Part shown: piece after piece, positions 9,037 through 16,632 of the stretch
How the letters are laid out: every line of letters starts with the position of its first letter
Position numbering within the stretch: the stretch's first letter is position 1
Origin: G965220075 sp965220075
GTDB lineage: Bacteria > Chloroflexota > UBA11872
Assembly: GCA_965220075.1 (NCBI GenBank)
Contig: OZ244806.1
Coordinates: 682,001 to 746,000 of the forward strand
Length of the DNA: 64,000 nucleotides
Direction of reading: 5' to 3'
Program-made: the position numbers and the translations under genes
The notes under the pieces: model-generated
What the model saw: the letters and a program-made list of their open reading frames with translations, nothing else
Databases searched by the model: none
What the model was told of the DNA's origin: nothing

Positions 9037-9648
9037 TCACTGGAACATCGACTGCAGCCAGCCCGCCGCCTGCGTACCTAAGAGCGCGAACCCAATGTTC
9101 TTGATGAGGCGACCGGCCCACGAGGCCAGGAAGAATCGCCACCAGCCAAGCCGTGCGGCGCCGGCGATGGCGCCGGCCAGATCGAACACTGGGTTGGGAG
9201 TGGCGGCGATCACGAAGATCGCCAGCAGGCCCCTGCGCCGCACCCATGGCTCGATGCGCGCGTAGTGGCGCTGCCCCCTGATCCACGGGGAGGCGGTGGC
9301 GCCCAGCAAGTACGCCACCAGCTCCCCGATGGCCTGACCCGTGGTGCCCACCAGGGCCGGGCCCCAAGGGTTGCCGAGGGCCACCGCGAAGGCCGCGATG
9401 CCCGCCCACCCGAATCCAGGAACCATGAAGAGCGCCCCCGACGAGATGGAAAGGATCAGCAGGGCCACGTAGGCGGGGCCGGTATAGGCGTGGATTTGCG
9501 GCGCGAACGGAATCGCCGAGATGCTGAGGCCGGTTGCAACCACCAGCACCGCCAGCTGCAGCGCGAAAAGCCGCCGATTCACCGGCCCGCCGGTCGCGGC
9601 CGCTGCCTGCGATCGGCGCGGATCCGCCGGGATTTGAGTAGGGCTCAC
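9037..9648 (-). CDS. VTT/DedA-type (TVP38/TMEM64) membrane protein
   Basis: About 203 residues with four to five hydrophobic segments and the SNARE-assoc/VTT signature: LILSISSGALFMVPGFGWAG, then GTTGQAIGELVAYLLGA, a central basic segment, and RLGWWRFFLASWAGRLIKNIGFALLG at the end. DedA/VTT proteins are lipid scramblases or flippases in the cytoplasmic membrane; what this one moves is unknown. It is upstream of the xdhC pair on the same strand with a short gap, which is probably incidental. The first about 25 residues (Ala/Pro-rich) may not be translated. Confidence 0.8.
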   Translation of the reverse strand: MSPTQIPADPRRSQAAAATGGPVNRRLFALQLAVLVVATGLSISAIPFAPQIHAYTGPAYVALLILSISSGALFMVPGFGWAGIAAFAVALGNPWGPALVGTTGQAIGELVAYLLGATASPWIRGQRHYARIEPWVRRRGLLAIFVIAATPNPVFDLAGAIAGAARLGWWRFFLASWAGRLIKNIGFALLGTQAAGWLQSMFQ

Positions 9649-9707
9649 CCGCGATGCTACATGGCAGTAGTAGCCTCGGCGGCGCGTCGAGCCACTAGCG
9701 ACTTCCC

Positions 9708-10538
9708 ATGCCAGAGCTGCCTGAAGTGGAGACTGTCCGGCGTGATATCGTCACCGTCCTCGTTGGGCGTTGTATCCGCCGGGTTAGCGTGCTCGACCCG
9801 CGGCTAGTGCGGCCGGCCAGCCCCGCCGCATTCGAGACCGGCCTTACGGACGCCTGTGTCAGCGGGGTCGAGCGGCGCGGAAAGTATCTGTTGCTGTCGC
9901 TCGGCGATCGGTGGCTCGCGTTGCACCTGATGATGAGCGGCCGTGTCTATCTCCGCGGCGCCTGCCGGCCGGAGCGGCACACGCGCTTGGTCATCGGGTT
10001 CGACGCTGGGCCGCACCTGCATTTCGTGGACACTCGACGCTTCGGCCGCGCGTGGCTGGTAGACGACGCCGGACTGGTGGAGCTGCTTGCGGGGCTGGGA
10101 CCCGAGCCCCTGGCGCCCGGCTTCGATTGGCGCAGCTTGCGGCGAGGCTTTGCGGGGCGCTCCTTAGCTGTGAAGAGTGCGCTCCTCGACCAGCGCACCG
10201 TGGCGGGCGTGGGCAACATCTATGCGGACGAGTCGCTTTGGACCGCCCGCATTCATCCCGCCACGCCGGCCGGGGAACTCAGTGCGCGGCGGCTCAAAGC
10301 GCTCGCCGCCGCGATCGTGCGCGCTCTGCAGGAGGGCATCGACCATGGCGGCACGAGTTTCCGCACGTTTGAGAACAGTCAGGGTAAGCCCGGCTTGCAC
10401 CAGCAAGAGCTGAACGTCTTTCGCCGCACCGGCCAGCCCTGCCCGCGCTGCGGGCGGCCCATCCGCAAAATCATTCTGGGCCAGCGCAGCACGCACTACT
10501 GCGCATACTGTCAGCGGCCCAACCCCGCGCGCGCATAG
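9708..10538 (+). CDS. mutM: Formamidopyrimidine-DNA glycosylase (MutM/Fpg)
   Basis: Base-excision repair glycosylase and AP lyase removing 8-oxoguanine and formamidopyrimidines. The mature N-terminus PELPEVETVRRD (catalytic Pro1 after Met removal, Glu2 and Glu5) is intact; the H2TH segment has VKSALLDQRTVAGVGNIYADE, and a C-terminal zinc finger is CPRCG-x14-HYCAYCQ. 276 aa is the usual length. The ATG at 9708 is fixed by the PELPE motif. It converges on the HicB-like gene with only 12 nt between stops. Confidence 0.97.
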   Translation: MPELPEVETVRRDIVTVLVGRCIRRVSVLDPRLVRPASPAAFETGLTDACVSGVERRGKYLLLSLGDRWLALHLMMSGRVYLRGACRPERHTRLVIGFDAGPHLHFVDTRRFGRAWLVDDAGLVELLAGLGPEPLAPGFDWRSLRRGFAGRSLAVKSALLDQRTVAGVGNIYADESLWTARIHPATPAGELSARRLKALAAAIVRALQEGIDHGGTSFRTFENSQGKPGLHQQELNVFRRTGQPCPRCGRPIRKIILGQRSTHYCAYCQRPNPARA

Positions 10539-10550
10539 GGCGGCGCGCCG

Positions 10551-10838
10551 CTAAACGGGTATTTCCAGGACTTGAAACCTGGACGAGCAAGGCACGGAGT
10601 TCCCGTGCTCACGCATGCTCGCCAGGTAACCCCTGATGGCCTCTCGAATGTTGGCCAGCGCCTCGTCCCTCGTCCGTCCCTGACTATGACAGCCTGCCAG
10701 CGTCGGACAGCTCGCCGCCTCCCAGCCGTCCTCGTCGGTCTCGAACACCACTAGCAACCGAAGTACGCCAGCACCGCCGTAATCCGCGTCCGCCGCCGTC
10801 CCTGAGGTTCCCCTACTTCTTTCCTCAGCCCTCACCAT
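10551..10838 (-). CDS. HicB-like antitoxin (orphan)
   Basis: Small protein (95 aa) whose core VVFETDEDGWEAASCPTLAGCHSQGRTRDEALANIREAI is the partial RNase-H-like HicB fold (PF15919 type). HicB normally neutralises the HicA mRNA interferase, a partner of about 60 residues. I looked on both sides and saw no HicA-like ORF: the 3' side is mutM, and the upstream minus-strand frame (ending TAATG at 10838) is basic and low-complexity. The N-terminal about 25 residues are atypical and the true start may be internal. Function as antitoxin or orphan regulator is inferred. Confidence 0.75.
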   Translation of the reverse strand: MVRAEERSRGTSGTAADADYGGAGVLRLLVVFETDEDGWEAASCPTLAGCHSQGRTRDEALANIREAIRGYLASMREHGNSVPCSSRFQVLEIPV

Positions 10839-11164
10839 TAGGCAGCGTCGCGCAGGGCTGCCAAGCGCCTCGCCGAATCAGCCCATTGCGCCGGGGCATA
10901 CCTGGTCGTCCTGGACGGCGCCTTGCAGACCCGAACGGCTCCTATGGGTCGGTGGCCGACTTGGACTGGCTCGTCTCCGCGGCCCGACGGCTCAGCTGTA
11001 AGCGCGCCGCGCTGGCATTGCGGAGATCGCGCGTTCGCGTCTCTCTCGGCCTGCTTTCCCACCCTATGTGTACCGTGAATCAGATCGGACCGTGGAGCGT
11101 GAGGCTTTAACCGCCGCTGCCTGTAGCGAAGAGCGCCCGGACTCTGTGGAGAGTTTGTCTGCAC
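10839..11164. other. Intergenic stretch, no supported gene
   Basis: About 330 nt between the HicB-like gene and the promoter of the solute-binding lipoprotein. Open frames exist on both strands but read as arginine-rich, low-complexity shadows. A stretch near 11020-11060 has a GTTCG that loosely recalls a tRNA T-loop, but I could not fold a tRNA around it. Confidence 0.4.
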
Positions 11165-11193
11165 TTGACCCCTTTGTTAGTGGCAGTGATAAA
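11165..11193 (+). promoter_or_regulatory. Sigma-70-type promoter for the solute-binding lipoprotein gene
   Basis: TTGACC at 11165-11170 and GATAAA at 11188-11193 are separated by exactly 17 nt. A start site near 11200 would leave a leader of about 35 nt before ATG 11236. The surrounding DNA is less GC-rich than the neighbouring genes. Confidence 0.5.
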
Positions 11194-11235
11194 GTGGACG
11201 CTGTTGCAGCGAACGCCAGTCGGATCAGCACGAAC

Positions 11236-11976
11236 ATGATCAAGCCTGTCCTTGCCATTCCGCTGCTTGCCATCCTAATCGTCGCTTTGTTGGCGTGCGT
11301 CAGTGCATCCGATGTGGTCCGTATGGGGACCGAAGGGGCCTATCCGCCCTACAACTTCATCAACGATGATGGTGAGGTCGACGGGTTTGAGCGGGAATTG
11401 GGCGACGAGCTGTGCCGCAGGGCCAATCTCGAGTGCACGTGGGTGACGAACGAGTGGGACAGCATCATACCCAACCTGGTGGCTGGCGACTATGACACCA
11501 TCCTAGCCGGGATGAGCATCACTGATGAGCGGGACGAGGTTATAGATTTTACGCAGCCATACCTCCCGCCTAGTCCATCGGTCTACGTTGCTCTGACCGA
11601 CGCCAACGCCGAAGTAGTCAATGGCAAAATAGCCGCCCAAGTGGCCACGACCCAGGCAGACCATCTGGCGCAATCCGGTGCTACGCTGCTGGAGTACGCA
11701 TTGGCGCCGGAGCTTGTTGCGGCCGTCCTGAATGGCGACGCGGACGCGGCCTTGGTCGACCGCGGTTTTGCCTTGGAGAGCATCGCGGAGAGCGGGGGAA
11801 AGCTGGCGCTCATCGGCCCGCAGGTCATATTGGACTCCGGAATTGGTGTTGGCCTCCGCGAGGGCGATAGCGGATTGAAGGATAGGCTGAACGACGCCAT
11901 TGACGCTATGAAGGAGGATGGTTCGCTTAACGCCCTCATCGAGAAGTGGATGGGCACAGGGGCCGAGACCTTCTGA
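11236..11976 (+). CDS. Extracellular solute-binding lipoprotein (amino-acid type, SBP family 3)
   Basis: Probable membrane-anchored receptor of an ABC importer for amino acids or similar small polar solutes. The start ATG 11236 gives a lipoprotein signal peptide (hydrophobic residues 5-19, lipobox LLAC). The mature protein follows PF00497: VVRMGTEGAYPPYNFINDDG, ELGDELCRRANLECTWV, IIPNLVAGDYDTILAGMSIT, RDEVIDFTQPY, and a C-terminal GLREGDSGLKDRLNDAIDAMKEDGSLNALIEKWMG. 246 aa is typical. No permease or ATPase gene is adjacent, so it is an orphan here. The frame is open upstream to 11068 but that part lacks any signal sequence logic. Confidence 0.9.
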   Translation: MIKPVLAIPLLAILIVALLACVSASDVVRMGTEGAYPPYNFINDDGEVDGFERELGDELCRRANLECTWVTNEWDSIIPNLVAGDYDTILAGMSITDERDEVIDFTQPYLPPSPSVYVALTDANAEVVNGKIAAQVATTQADHLAQSGATLLEYALAPELVAAVLNGDADAALVDRGFALESIAESGGKLALIGPQVILDSGIGVGLREGDSGLKDRLNDAIDAMKEDGSLNALIEKWMGTGAETF

Positions 11977-12037
11977 CGACATACCGGTTCCCCGGCGCCC
12001 AAGGATTGCACTCTGCGAAAAGGCTTTGCTGGCACCG

Positions 12038-12065
12038 GAGAGAAGAATGCCGGAAGCCTTCTCTC
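12038..12065 (+). terminator. Weak hairpin downstream of the solute-binding protein gene
   Basis: GAGAGAAG (12038-12045) pairs with CTTCTCTC (12058-12065) across a 12-nt loop, about 60 nt after the stop codon. No clean T-run follows, so termination is only possible. Confidence 0.3.
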
Positions 12066-12150
12066 ATTCCCATGTTTATCTTGTAACGGTGTCGTTTATT
12101 TTGATCTGCGTCATGGTCCAGGTTAGGCGAATGCGGCCAATTAGGTCACG

Positions 12151-12199
12151 CGGACTGACCTCCTTCGATCGCTGCACCACCCGTCGGTAAGTCAGTCCG
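12151..12199. repeat. Spaced inverted repeat
   Basis: CGGACTGAC (12151-12159) and GTCAGTCCG (12191-12199) are perfect 9-bp arms separated by 31 nt. Purpose unknown; may be an operator pair or the remains of a small mobile element. Confidence 0.35.
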
Positions 12200-12592
12200 G
12201 CCTGGACTAATAGAGAAGCGGCGGGCGGCAGGATAACCGGCGCCGGTGGCCTGTGGCGCAGCTAGCTGTGTGGCGTGACGCGGTTACAGGTCTGCTTGCA
12301 TCCTGGAGTCGCATGTACGCGCTGGCATAGCCGTGACATGCCCTGGATGCGCCCGCTAGGGCCGGGCCGCCCGTCGAAGCCTCAATAGCCGCTGCCAACT
12401 CAAAATGGTACGTTCTGCAATCAGTTCGGCTCCACTGCGCAGCCGATCTGGGAGGCGATTCCGATAGCGACGCGCGCTTCTCAGAGCCCGCTCTAGGAGG
12501 CGCACGAGAACCCGCCCCTCCTGGCCTCCCTGGGTTACGGGTTCCAGTTCAGCCTGCTCGCTTCCGCCACCCTGCTGGTAACGCCGGTCATA

Positions 12593-14092
12593 GTGGCCAA
12601 AGCATCGGGCAGGGACGACTCCTACCTGGTGTGGATGGTCTTCGCCTCTCTGATCGTGGTCGGCGTTTCCACCTTGCTTCAGGTACGCCGGCTCGGACCC
12701 GTTGGCGCCGGCGCCGTTCTTCCCATGTTCACGGCCGCCTTTTCCATCCCGTTCTGCATCACGGCGGTGGTGGATGGCGGGCCCGCGACCCTGACGGCTC
12801 TGGTCCTCGTCTCGGCGGGCTTGCAGCTGGTTATCTCCAGGTGGTTGTTCATTCTGAGGCGGCTGGTCACGCCAACCGTCGGCGGCACGGTGATGATGAT
12901 CCTTTCCATCACCCTGGCTTCCGTTGTTTTCGGTCTGTTGGATGAGGCGTCGGAGGCCGAGCCCGTGTCGGCGCCTTTGACCGCGCTGGCTACCCTGGTG
13001 GTCGTCGGCGCGCTCACCTTTCGCGGAACGGCAGTCTTGCGCCTCTGGGCGCCGATGATCGGTATTGCGGTTGGCTGCGTAGTTGCCGCGGCGTTCGGCA
13101 TCTACGAAATCGAAAGGGTCATACAGGCGCCCTGGGTAGGACTTCCAAATGAGTGGCCCGGGTTGGCGCGCAGCTTCGGGATTCCATTCTGGACGCTGCT
13201 TCCAGCCTTTCTATTCCTCGGCGTAATCATCTCCATTCAGGCTAATGGCGAGTCAATTACCCATCAGCGGGCCGCGCGGCGTGAGGACCGGGCCATCGAC
13301 TTTCGGGAGGTGCAGGGCACGCTCTCGGGCGCCGGCGTGAGCAACCTGATGGCCGGCGTCGCGGGCGCAGTGCCCAATATCATCCATCCGGGTATCGTTG
13401 CGTTCACGCAGATCACCGGTGTCGCTTCCCGCAGAGTCGGGTACTGCATCGGCGCGCGTACAGTTGTCCAGACCGAGCAGAACAGGCAGAAAGTTATAGT
13501 TGCGGGAGTCGCCTTCTGGATTGGCGCGGCTTTCCAGTTTGAACTCTTCACCTTACCGAACCTCGGATCCGTATGGGGAACGCTGCTAAACAGCGGGATA
13601 ACAACCGGCGGATTCGCCGCGATATTGATGATTCTGTTTCTGGAGATCACCACCCATCGGAGTATGCGATTTCAGTCGAAGCTCCACATCGACGCTCTGC
13701 CTGAGCTCAATGAGTTCATCGCCAGGTTCGCCGCTCGCAGACGCCGGGACACTGCCATGCAGGACCGGCTGAGCGCGGTTGCGGAAGAGACTCTCCTGAC
13801 GCTGGCCCCGCTGGATCTGGAAGCCGACAAAGATGAAGAAGAGCACGACGGACGGCGATTGGTTGTCCTGGCGTCCAGCGACGGTCCCGTGGCGGACTTG
13901 GAGTTCATCGGCGGTGGTGACGAAGAGAACCTGGAGGATCGCATCCGGCAGCTCCAGCAGCACGACACCGAAACCCCGGCCGAGAACGAGCTCTCGCTGC
14001 TGCTGCTGCGCAGGTACGCGTCGTCCGTACAACATCAGCAGTATCAAGATACCGACGTCATTACCGTCCGGGTCAGCCATCCCGAGTCGTGA
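12593..14092 (+). CDS. NCS2 (uracil/xanthine) permease with fused C-terminal cytoplasmic domain; 5' end uncertain
   Basis: Nucleobase:cation symporter-2-type membrane protein, about 10 hydrophobic segments in residues 1-350, followed by an acidic cytoplasmic tail. The usable start is GTG 12593, but family-like sequence continues upstream in frame (PPLLASLGYGFQFSLLAS...) to a TAG at 12494; no ATG, GTG or TTG lies between, so the first transmembrane helix is outside the annotated start. This suggests a lost start codon, a CTG start, or decay. The last about 130 residues (LVVLASS, then LLLLRRYASSVQHQQYQDTDVITVRV) resemble an anti-sigma/HATPase-like C-terminal half, an unusual addition for NCS2. 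Substrate unknown. Confidence 0.78.
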   Translation: MAKASGRDDSYLVWMVFASLIVVGVSTLLQVRRLGPVGAGAVLPMFTAAFSIPFCITAVVDGGPATLTALVLVSAGLQLVISRWLFILRRLVTPTVGGTVMMILSITLASVVFGLLDEASEAEPVSAPLTALATLVVVGALTFRGTAVLRLWAPMIGIAVGCVVAAAFGIYEIERVIQAPWVGLPNEWPGLARSFGIPFWTLLPAFLFLGVIISIQANGESITHQRAARREDRAIDFREVQGTLSGAGVSNLMAGVAGAVPNIIHPGIVAFTQITGVASRRVGYCIGARTVVQTEQNRQKVIVAGVAFWIGAAFQFELFTLPNLGSVWGTLLNSGITTGGFAAILMILFLEITTHRSMRFQSKLHIDALPELNEFIARFAARRRRDTAMQDRLSAVAEETLLTLAPLDLEADKDEEEHDGRRLVVLASSDGPVADLEFIGGGDEENLEDRIRQLQQHDTETPAENELSLLLLRRYASSVQHQQYQDTDVITVRVSHPES

Positions 14093-14282
14093 TTAGCCGC
14101 GGTGGCCGGCCCGCTATTCACGTGCGGCTTCCAGGTTTCCCCTGCCGGCTGGCTTCCTTCCAGGCTGCCCCGCTGAGCCTGACGAGCGCCGCGCCGCGAC
14201 GAGTAGGGCAAGCGCGGCGGCGCCCCGCCATCCCCGTCGGCACTTTGCCCACCCCGCCTCCGCATCCGACCCCCGGCCCCTG

Positions 14283-14371
14283 CGTTCGTGGTGAGCCTGT
14301 CGAACCACGCCCTTCGAACAAGCTCAGGGCCTGCCCCGTACCCCGATACGGGGCGAACGGGCATGGAGGCG
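14283..14371. repeat. 89-bp dispersed repeat, copy 1 (REP-like hairpins)
   Basis: Near-identical to 52822-52910. It contains an imperfect hairpin (TGAGCCTGTCGAA against TTCGAACAAGCTCA) and a second one formed by CCCCGTA/TACGGGG. It sits in the gap between the permease gene and the vapBC remnant (14093-14373), which otherwise holds nothing I can support. Confidence 0.8.
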
Positions 14372-14373
14372 CC

Positions 14374-14487
14374 AGCCTCCGGGAGATGTGCTCCATCGCG
14401 GAGTGCTGCGCCAAGCTGCTGCCGAAGGGAGGTCCACCGGTCGATCACGGCGACTTGCTCAACGACGAGCAGGGGCTGCCCAAGTGA
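14374..14487 (+). pseudogene. VapB-type antitoxin, C-terminal remnant
   Basis: The frame reads SLREMCSIAECCAKLLPKG, then a spacer, and ends LLNDEQGLPK. This matches the end of Rv0623/VapB-type antitoxins, which typically finish with a toxin-binding stretch ending in DE-x-GLP. The N-terminal DNA-binding part is missing, replaced by the 89-bp repeat directly upstream. The stop codon overlaps the GTG start of the next remnant (GTGA), the usual vapB-vapC junction, which supports the assignment. Confidence 0.6.
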
Positions 14488-14612
14488 TCGTCGATAGGTC
14501 GGCGGGGCTGAACTCCGATAACCGCTTCGCCTACGCGCTGGCGGAAGCTGCGCGCGAGCCCCTTCCGTTCAAGGGCGGCGACTTCGCCCGCACCGATATC
14601 GCGGCGGCCTGA
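14484..14612 (+). pseudogene. VapC PIN-domain toxin with internal deletion
   Basis: A 42-residue frame that joins the VapC start (VIVDRSA, cf. the family's MIVDTSA) directly to the VapC end (LNSDNRFAYALAE, then PLPFKGGDFARTDIAAA). A normal VapC is about 130 residues, so roughly 85-90 internal residues are gone with the frame preserved. The first catalytic Asp (residue 4) survives; the Asp normally found in the GDCFAYALA motif is shifted or lost. It cannot form a PIN active site. It is coupled to the VapB remnant by a GTGA overlap. Confidence 0.65.
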
Positions 14613-14627
14613 CCGGTTCGTCTCGGG

Positions 14628-14918
14628 TCAGGCCGAGGCGCCGCGAGGCTCGAAGCTGATCCTGAGGCGGGTTCCTGTGCACTGTGCGATCTTTTCCAGC
14701 GTTCTGGTGGAAGGACGAGCGCGCCCGCTCTCCAGCCGGGCCACGACCGATTGCGTCGTCTGCATGCGCTCGGCGAGTTGCGCCTGCGTGAGCCCGGCGC
14801 TGGTTCGCGCCTCGATCAGCACCCGCGCCAACTCGAACTCCGGTCCAAGCTCCTCGTAGGCCGCGCGGTACTCCGGGTCCCGCTGCCATTTCTCGTGCAG
14901 ATCGCGTACCTCGCTCAT
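14628..14918 (-). CDS. XRE-family HTH protein (HigA-like antitoxin or regulator)
   Basis: 96-residue protein with a central helix-turn-helix: AGLTQAQLAERMQTTQSVVARLESGRARPSTRTLEKIAQCTG (about residues 41-82). The N-terminus, DPEYRAAYEELGPEFELARVLIEAR, is typical of the HTH antitoxin of HigB/RelE-type modules. The gene directly upstream (24 nt away, same strand) is the pentapeptide-repeat membrane protein, not a toxin, so it is an orphan or has exchanged partner. DNA-binding autoregulation is inferred. Confidence 0.82.
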   Translation of the reverse strand: MSEVRDLHEKWQRDPEYRAAYEELGPEFELARVLIEARTSAGLTQAQLAERMQTTQSVVARLESGRARPSTRTLEKIAQCTGTRLRISFEPRGASA

Positions 14919-14941
14919 CCCAATACCTCCGTGGCGCTCCG

Positions 14942-16108
14942 CTAGGTGTCCGCATCGAGCGGCTTGCCGCGCCAGACGAGTGGATCGCCAGTCTCAGCGT
15001 CAAGTACGCCGACCAGACGCGGTGGATGATTGAGATCGGCGCGAGCAGAGTCAAGTTGAGCTTGGGTCAACCTACATGGAAGAACTTTGTCTATGTTCAA
15101 AAATACAGCGTCAGATAGATCCGCGCCAGTGAGACCAGTTCGGGACAAATCTGCGCCCCACAATCGCGCCCCTGATAGATTCACATCTACAAGGCATGCG
15201 CTGGAAAAGTCGGTCTTCACCGCATGGATCGAGGAGATGTCCGTGTGCGGTCGAAGGTTGACGCGAGACAGGTTGGCAAAGGAGATATTTGCCCAAGATA
15301 GGTCCACGTCCTTGAAATTCATCAGGTTCAGATCACGAAGGCCAGCGCCTCGAAGGTCAAGCCAAAAGTCAGCATCTCGCTCGACGACGATGCCTATCTT
15401 GCTGCGAGTGGCGATCGCTTCCATAGCAGCCTCTACGTCTTGACGCGGACGCGCGCCACCACGACCCTCGTGTACCTCGGCGACTTCTCCAGTCTCCTGG
15501 CCGGCTGGGCCAGTTTCTCCATAGCTCTCTACTGTCGGATTACGCACAAACGCGCACAACAGGCGCATGATCTGAACGTGATATTCCTGCGGATGCTCAT
15601 TGGCAAGGCGCTGTAAGGCGTAGATCCCGCCAAGCCGGACCGACAACACGTCGCTGCCGAGCATCTCGGCGCCCTGCTGGTAGCGCTCATTCAATAGGCC
15701 GTGCTCGGCCGTCTCAACTTGGCGGTGAGCTGCATCAGCCTGGCGCTCGGCCACGCGGCTGCGCCAGACGGCGAGCAGTATCGCAGCGACACCGCCGACC
15801 ACAAGACCAAGATTGCGTATCGTCGTGCTGTTGGACTCGCCGCCACTCAGCCAGCCCCAGAACCCGATCGGGAGCACGACGACGGCTACGAGAACAAGTA
15901 ACGCGATCGGCCCAAGCCGATCTTCGGCGACGCTGAAGGCACGACGAACGCCGTTCTGCACCAAACGGTCGACGGCCGCCAAAACGGCGCCGCTCTTCTT
16001 GAGCGGACGCGTCCAGCTGCCGACCGCACGGTTGACCCAACGACGGCTGCGCTGAAAGGCGGCAAGCGCGACCTTGTGGGGGCGGCGTGTCCAGTTAGGC
16101 AGCGTCAT
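14942..16108 (-). CDS. Pentapeptide-repeat membrane protein
   Basis: 388 aa. The N-terminal third is basic and then has two transmembrane segments (about residues 66-86 LGPIALLVLVAVVVLPIGFW and 97-115 LGLVVGGVAAILLAVW). A coiled, Gln/Glu-rich stretch (ERQADAAHRQVETAEHGLLNERYQQGAEML) leads to SVRLGGIYALQRLANEHPQEYHVQIMRLLCAFVR, a signature of this pentapeptide family. The C-terminal third is a right-handed quadrilateral helix (LDLRGAGLRDLNLMNF, ADLSRTGLTGADLSDA). Function unknown; related proteins occur in defence and toxin-antitoxin neighbourhoods, which fits this region. Confidence 0.85.
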   Translation of the reverse strand: MTLPNWTRRPHKVALAAFQRSRRWVNRAVGSWTRPLKKSGAVLAAVDRLVQNGVRRAFSVAEDRLGPIALLVLVAVVVLPIGFWGWLSGGESNSTTIRNLGLVVGGVAAILLAVWRSRVAERQADAAHRQVETAEHGLLNERYQQGAEMLGSDVLSVRLGGIYALQRLANEHPQEYHVQIMRLLCAFVRNPTVESYGETGPAGQETGEVAEVHEGRGGARPRQDVEAAMEAIATRSKIGIVVERDADFWLDLRGAGLRDLNLMNFKDVDLSWANISFANLSRVNLRPHTDISSIHAVKTDFSSACLVDVNLSGARLWGADLSRTGLTGADLSDAVFLNIDKVLPCRLTQAQLDSARADLNHPPRLVGVLDAETGDPLVWRGKPLDADT

Positions 16109-16138
16109 AGGGCGGTCCGGTGGTTCACTCGGCGACTA

Positions 16139-16444
16139 CTACTCGGTCGTCGCACCTGACGCGGCGGAGGCGCGCAGCCGCAGACCCAGGGCTCGCATCA
16201 CTTTGAGCACGGTCGCGAATTCCGGGTTGCCGCTGGGGGACAGCGCCTTGTAGAGGCTCTCTCTGCCCAGCCCGGCTTCCGCGGCGACCTTCGTCATGCC
16301 CCGGGCCTTTGCGATATCACCGAGGGCGGCCGCAACAAGCGCCGGGTCACCGTCCTCGAATGCCGCTTCGAGGTAGGCGACGATGTCCTCGTCGCTCTCC
16401 AGGTGATCCGCCGGATCCCACGGAGGGGTCTGTGCTGTTGGCAT
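16139..16444 (-). CDS. HigA-like addiction-module antidote protein (orphan)
   Basis: About 101 residues, matching the TIGR02684-type antidote: WDPADHLESDEDIVAYLEAAFEDGDPALVAAALGDIAKARGMTKVA, then GLGRESLYKALSPSGNPEFATVLKVMRALGLRL. These proteins are HTH antitoxins that pair with a ParE/RelE-fold toxin encoded just upstream. No such toxin is present; upstream is AT-rich DNA. I favour ATG 16444; an in-frame TTG at 16468 is the alternative. Its stop lies 30 nt from the pentapeptide gene start, so the two may be cotranscribed. Confidence 0.85.
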   Translation of the reverse strand: MPTAQTPPWDPADHLESDEDIVAYLEAAFEDGDPALVAAALGDIAKARGMTKVAAEAGLGRESLYKALSPSGNPEFATVLKVMRALGLRLRASAASGATTE

Positions 16445-16632
16445 GTCTGATGCACTAGTGTAGGCCAACTAAGCCAGGTGTTCTATGAATCCTTCGCGCT
16501 GTGTTGGTGAAGTGCTACACAGCAATATTCTTGCTGAGATAATATTCCATGTCTGGCCGAGTGTATGATGCGGCATGTTCGGTGTTATCATCAAAGCACA
16601 TGCGCCTTGGATATGTCTGCAGCCATGCTATA

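Larger units (their letters stand above)
11977..12496. other. Intergenic stretch before the permease gene
   Basis: About 520 nt with no convincing gene. It contains a hairpin after the lipoprotein gene (12038-12065), a widely spaced inverted repeat (12151-12199), and at its right end a GGAGG (12496-12500) that would suit a start codon that is no longer there. A TAG at 12494-12496 closes the permease frame. Confidence 0.5.

Noticed and set aside
10886..11110. tRNA-like stretch and a plus-strand frame rich in Arg and Ser
   Set aside because: A GTTCG is present but no acceptor, D or anticodon stem could be formed.
10839..11164. HicA toxin upstream of the HicB-like gene
   Set aside because: No HicA-type residues (such as the conserved His/Gly core) in any frame.
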